Position numbers and translations under genes: made by a program
Origin: Desulfovibrio sp.
GTDB lineage: Bacteria > Desulfobacterota > Desulfovibrionia > Desulfovibrionales > Desulfovibrionaceae
Reading direction: 5' to 3'
Length of the DNA: 7,176 nucleotides
Assembly: GCA_028708195.1 (NCBI GenBank)
Contig: JAQVZK010000119.1
Location: 1-7,176, forward strand
Shown here: one piece after another, positions 5,898 through 7,176 of the stretch
How positions within the stretch are numbered: position 1 is the stretch's first letter
How the letters are laid out: each line of letters begins with the position of its first letter
Notes under the pieces: model-generated
What the model was told of the DNA's origin: nothing
Databases searched by the model: none
What the model saw: only the letters and a program-made list of their open reading frames with translations

Positions 5898-6920
5898 TTA
5901 GCGCGTCTCCAGCGGGTGAAGGTAAGGCAGGCAGGGAAAGCCGTCACGTTTGTCACACACGGCGCAGATGCTGGAGCCCACACCCGGTGAGCTTGTCTCT
6001 GCAAGCAAACGGCGCAAAAGGTTGCGCCCTTCACCGCGCAGCAGGCCGCGCCCGTCAGCACCTTCAAGCAGAGCCAGCGCTGGCTCCAGACGCCCGGCTT
6101 CAAGAAAATCACGGGCGGCGAGCACATAGAGCTGCTCGTGCTCCGGGCCGTACAGGGCGTCCAGCAGGGTTACGTAGCTTGCGCCAAAAGCCTGCCGCGC
6201 CAGATGTTCTTCGCTGGCAAGCCAACGCGCCAAATGGGTATTGTGCTTTTCTACAGCCAGATACTGGGCCAGCATACGCAAGCCGTGAGAGATCACATGG
6301 CTTATGCGCGACAATTCGCGCGAAGAGCTTTCAGCCGTCTGGCCCACAAGCCCACGCAGGGGATTGTACATGTCAGCAGTGACAGCGTCGTGCCGCGCTA
6401 TCTGCACAAGCCGGTTGGCGTAGTGCTGGTTCTGAAAAGCGTCTTCTCTCAATTTGACGCATTCATGAAAAGCATAGCCTATGCTCCAGTCAATAAGCGC
6501 TTCAAGCGCCTGCTGCGCGGCTGTTCCGCCAGGCAAGAGGCTGTTGGCGTGCCTGAGCAGCACTTCTATCTGCTCGGCTTCAGCAGGGGCTGTGGCTGAC
6601 TCAAGCGAATGCTCGCCGCTTGCCTGGGCTGGCGCGGCCTGAGCATCGGTTGTTATGGCCGGGCCGGGGGTATCGACCGGGGCCACATCACTGTGAACGG
6701 GAACATTGCGAAAAAGCAGGTGGGACGTGTCTTTCAGCCGCCAGAATACCCCCTTGCGCATGGCCTCGCCAAGAAGGTCGCGCAGGGCAGAGTAAGAGAC
6801 CGCGCCAGCCTCTTCAAAACGCTGACGCTGGGCTGAAAGAGACTGAAAAACCGCGCAGTAGTCGCGCACAAGGTCGCGCACAAGAAAATCGCGGTTTGCC
6901 AGCAGCCAGCGTCCTTTCAC
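5898..6920 (-). CDS. Uncharacterised 340-aa protein with C-terminal Cys cluster
   Basis: The GTG start at 6920 overlaps the upstream stop as GTGA and has an excellent Shine-Dalgarno AAGGAGG (plus-strand positions 6928-6934) seven bases before it, so start and coding status are firm. No signal peptide or membrane segment is visible, so it is probably cytoplasmic. Residues 1-75 form a helical region (NRDFLVRDLVRDYCAVF, then LRDLLGEAMRKGVFWRLKD). Residues 76-115 are a disordered Ala/Pro/Thr-rich linker. Residues 115-310 are again mostly helical. The C-terminus carries CAVC-x7-C-x4-H (Cys 319, 322, 330; His 335), which could bind zinc or a similar metal. I do not recognise the family. Its position in one operon with rlpA, two bases apart, allows a role tied to envelope or division, but that is only context. 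Confidence 0.8.
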   Translation of the reverse strand: MKGRWLLANRDFLVRDLVRDYCAVFQSLSAQRQRFEEAGAVSYSALRDLLGEAMRKGVFWRLKDTSHLLFRNVPVHSDVAPVDTPGPAITTDAQAAPAQASGEHSLESATAPAEAEQIEVLLRHANSLLPGGTAAQQALEALIDWSIGYAFHECVKLREDAFQNQHYANRLVQIARHDAVTADMYNPLRGLVGQTAESSSRELSRISHVISHGLRMLAQYLAVEKHNTHLARWLASEEHLARQAFGASYVTLLDALYGPEHEQLYVLAARDFLEAGRLEPALALLEGADGRGLLRGEGRNLLRRLLAETSSPGVGSSICAVCDKRDGFPCLPYLHPLETR

Positions 6921-7176
6921 GCTTCGTCCTCCTTGAGAAGGGCCCTGGCCACAGCCAGGTCGTAAAGCTTGAGGGGGTTGGCCTCGGCATTGCGTTCTTG
7001 CCTGTAAATCTCTGAGGCGTCCTGCACCACGCTCATGCTGAGCCAGGGGTGTCGGTCCCAGACTTCGGGCATGTCGGACCGCCAGAGGCGGAACTCCACC
7101 TCGCCGTGCTCGCCGCGGCGAACATAAACACGGGAAAGAGTGTTGCCCGCCTGGGGGTGGTAGTACAAGCCGAGTT
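6917..7176 (-). CDS. Conserved-looking small protein of unknown function, 5' end outside the window
   Basis: The frame is open to the right edge of the window. The first possible start inside, a TTG at 7168, has no ribosome site, and codons for Leu-Gly precede it, so the true N-terminus is probably further out. The visible 85 or so residues are charged and soluble, with YYHPQAGNTLSRVYVRRGEHGEVEF as probable beta strands. WRSDMPEVWDRHPWLSMSVVQDA follows, then a C-terminal helix (PLKLYDLAVARALLKEDEA). I do not recognise the family. The stop overlaps the GTG of the 340-residue gene (GTGA), placing it at the head of, or upstream in, the operon that ends with rlpA. Confidence 0.7.
   Translation of the reverse strand, partial: LGLYYHPQAGNTLSRVYVRRGEHGEVEFRLWRSDMPEVWDRHPWLSMSVVQDASEIYRQERNAEANPLKLYDLAVARALLKEDEA
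6928..6934 (-). promoter_or_regulatory. Consensus Shine-Dalgarno for the GTG-started 340-aa gene
   Basis: AAGGAGG on the minus strand ends seven bases before the GTG at 6920-6918 and lies inside the 3' end of the upstream gene. It fixes the GTG as the start despite the non-ATG codon and indicates independent strong initiation as well as possible coupling. Confidence 0.85.

Noticed and set aside
5774..6382. 202-codon plus-strand frame opposite rlpA and the 340-aa gene
   Set aside because: Antisense shadow; no ribosome site, and the minus-strand genes have clear starts, overlaps and, for rlpA, recognisable domains.

Overview
The window looks like an ordinary chromosomal stretch of a sulfate-reducing deltaproteobacterium, most likely Desulfovibrio or a close relative. 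The reasons are the moderately high GC content, the gene order rpmE - DUF1385 - prfA, the type of RlpA and TlyA proteins, and the hypothetical proteins around them. I infer this assignment from protein character and gene order and have not tested it by a search. There is no mobile element, CRISPR array, tRNA or rRNA.

Layout. (1) Positions 1-1385, plus strand: the 3' part of a gene for a TPR-like protein with an Ala/Pro/Gly-rich linker. It overlaps by four bases (GTGA) a small gene of unknown function. (2) Positions 1386-1582: a convergent intergenic gap with one hairpin and no convincing terminator. (3) Positions 1583-2353, minus strand: tlyA, an rRNA 2'-O-methyltransferase. (4) Positions 2354-2629: the divergent control region between tlyA and rpmE. 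Two promoter-like elements share the same -35 (TTGCCA), the same 17-base spacer and the same GCGCTATAT around the -10. The tlyA one would start transcription exactly on the ATG (leaderless mRNA). The rpmE one would give a leader of about 93 bases that can fold into two stem-loops. (5) Positions 2630-5049, plus strand: rpmE (bL31), a DUF1385 membrane protein and prfA (RF1), ended by a strong intrinsic terminator at 5095-5129. (6) Positions 5179-7176, minus strand: three tightly packed genes, in transcription order a truncated small protein, a 340-residue protein of unknown function with a C-terminal Cys cluster, and rlpA, a septal lytic transglycosylase lipoprotein. They are joined by a GTGA overlap and a two-base gap.

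Working together: the middle of the window is a translation neighbourhood (rRNA methylation, bL31, RF1) with one membrane protein embedded in it. The right side is an envelope/cell-division lipoprotein co-transcribed with two proteins of unknown function. I see no clearly new multi-gene system. The most useful leads are the paired tlyA/rpmE promoters with a predicted leaderless tlyA message, the possible bL31 leader RNA, and the uncharacterised proteins tied to DUF1385/prfA and to rlpA.
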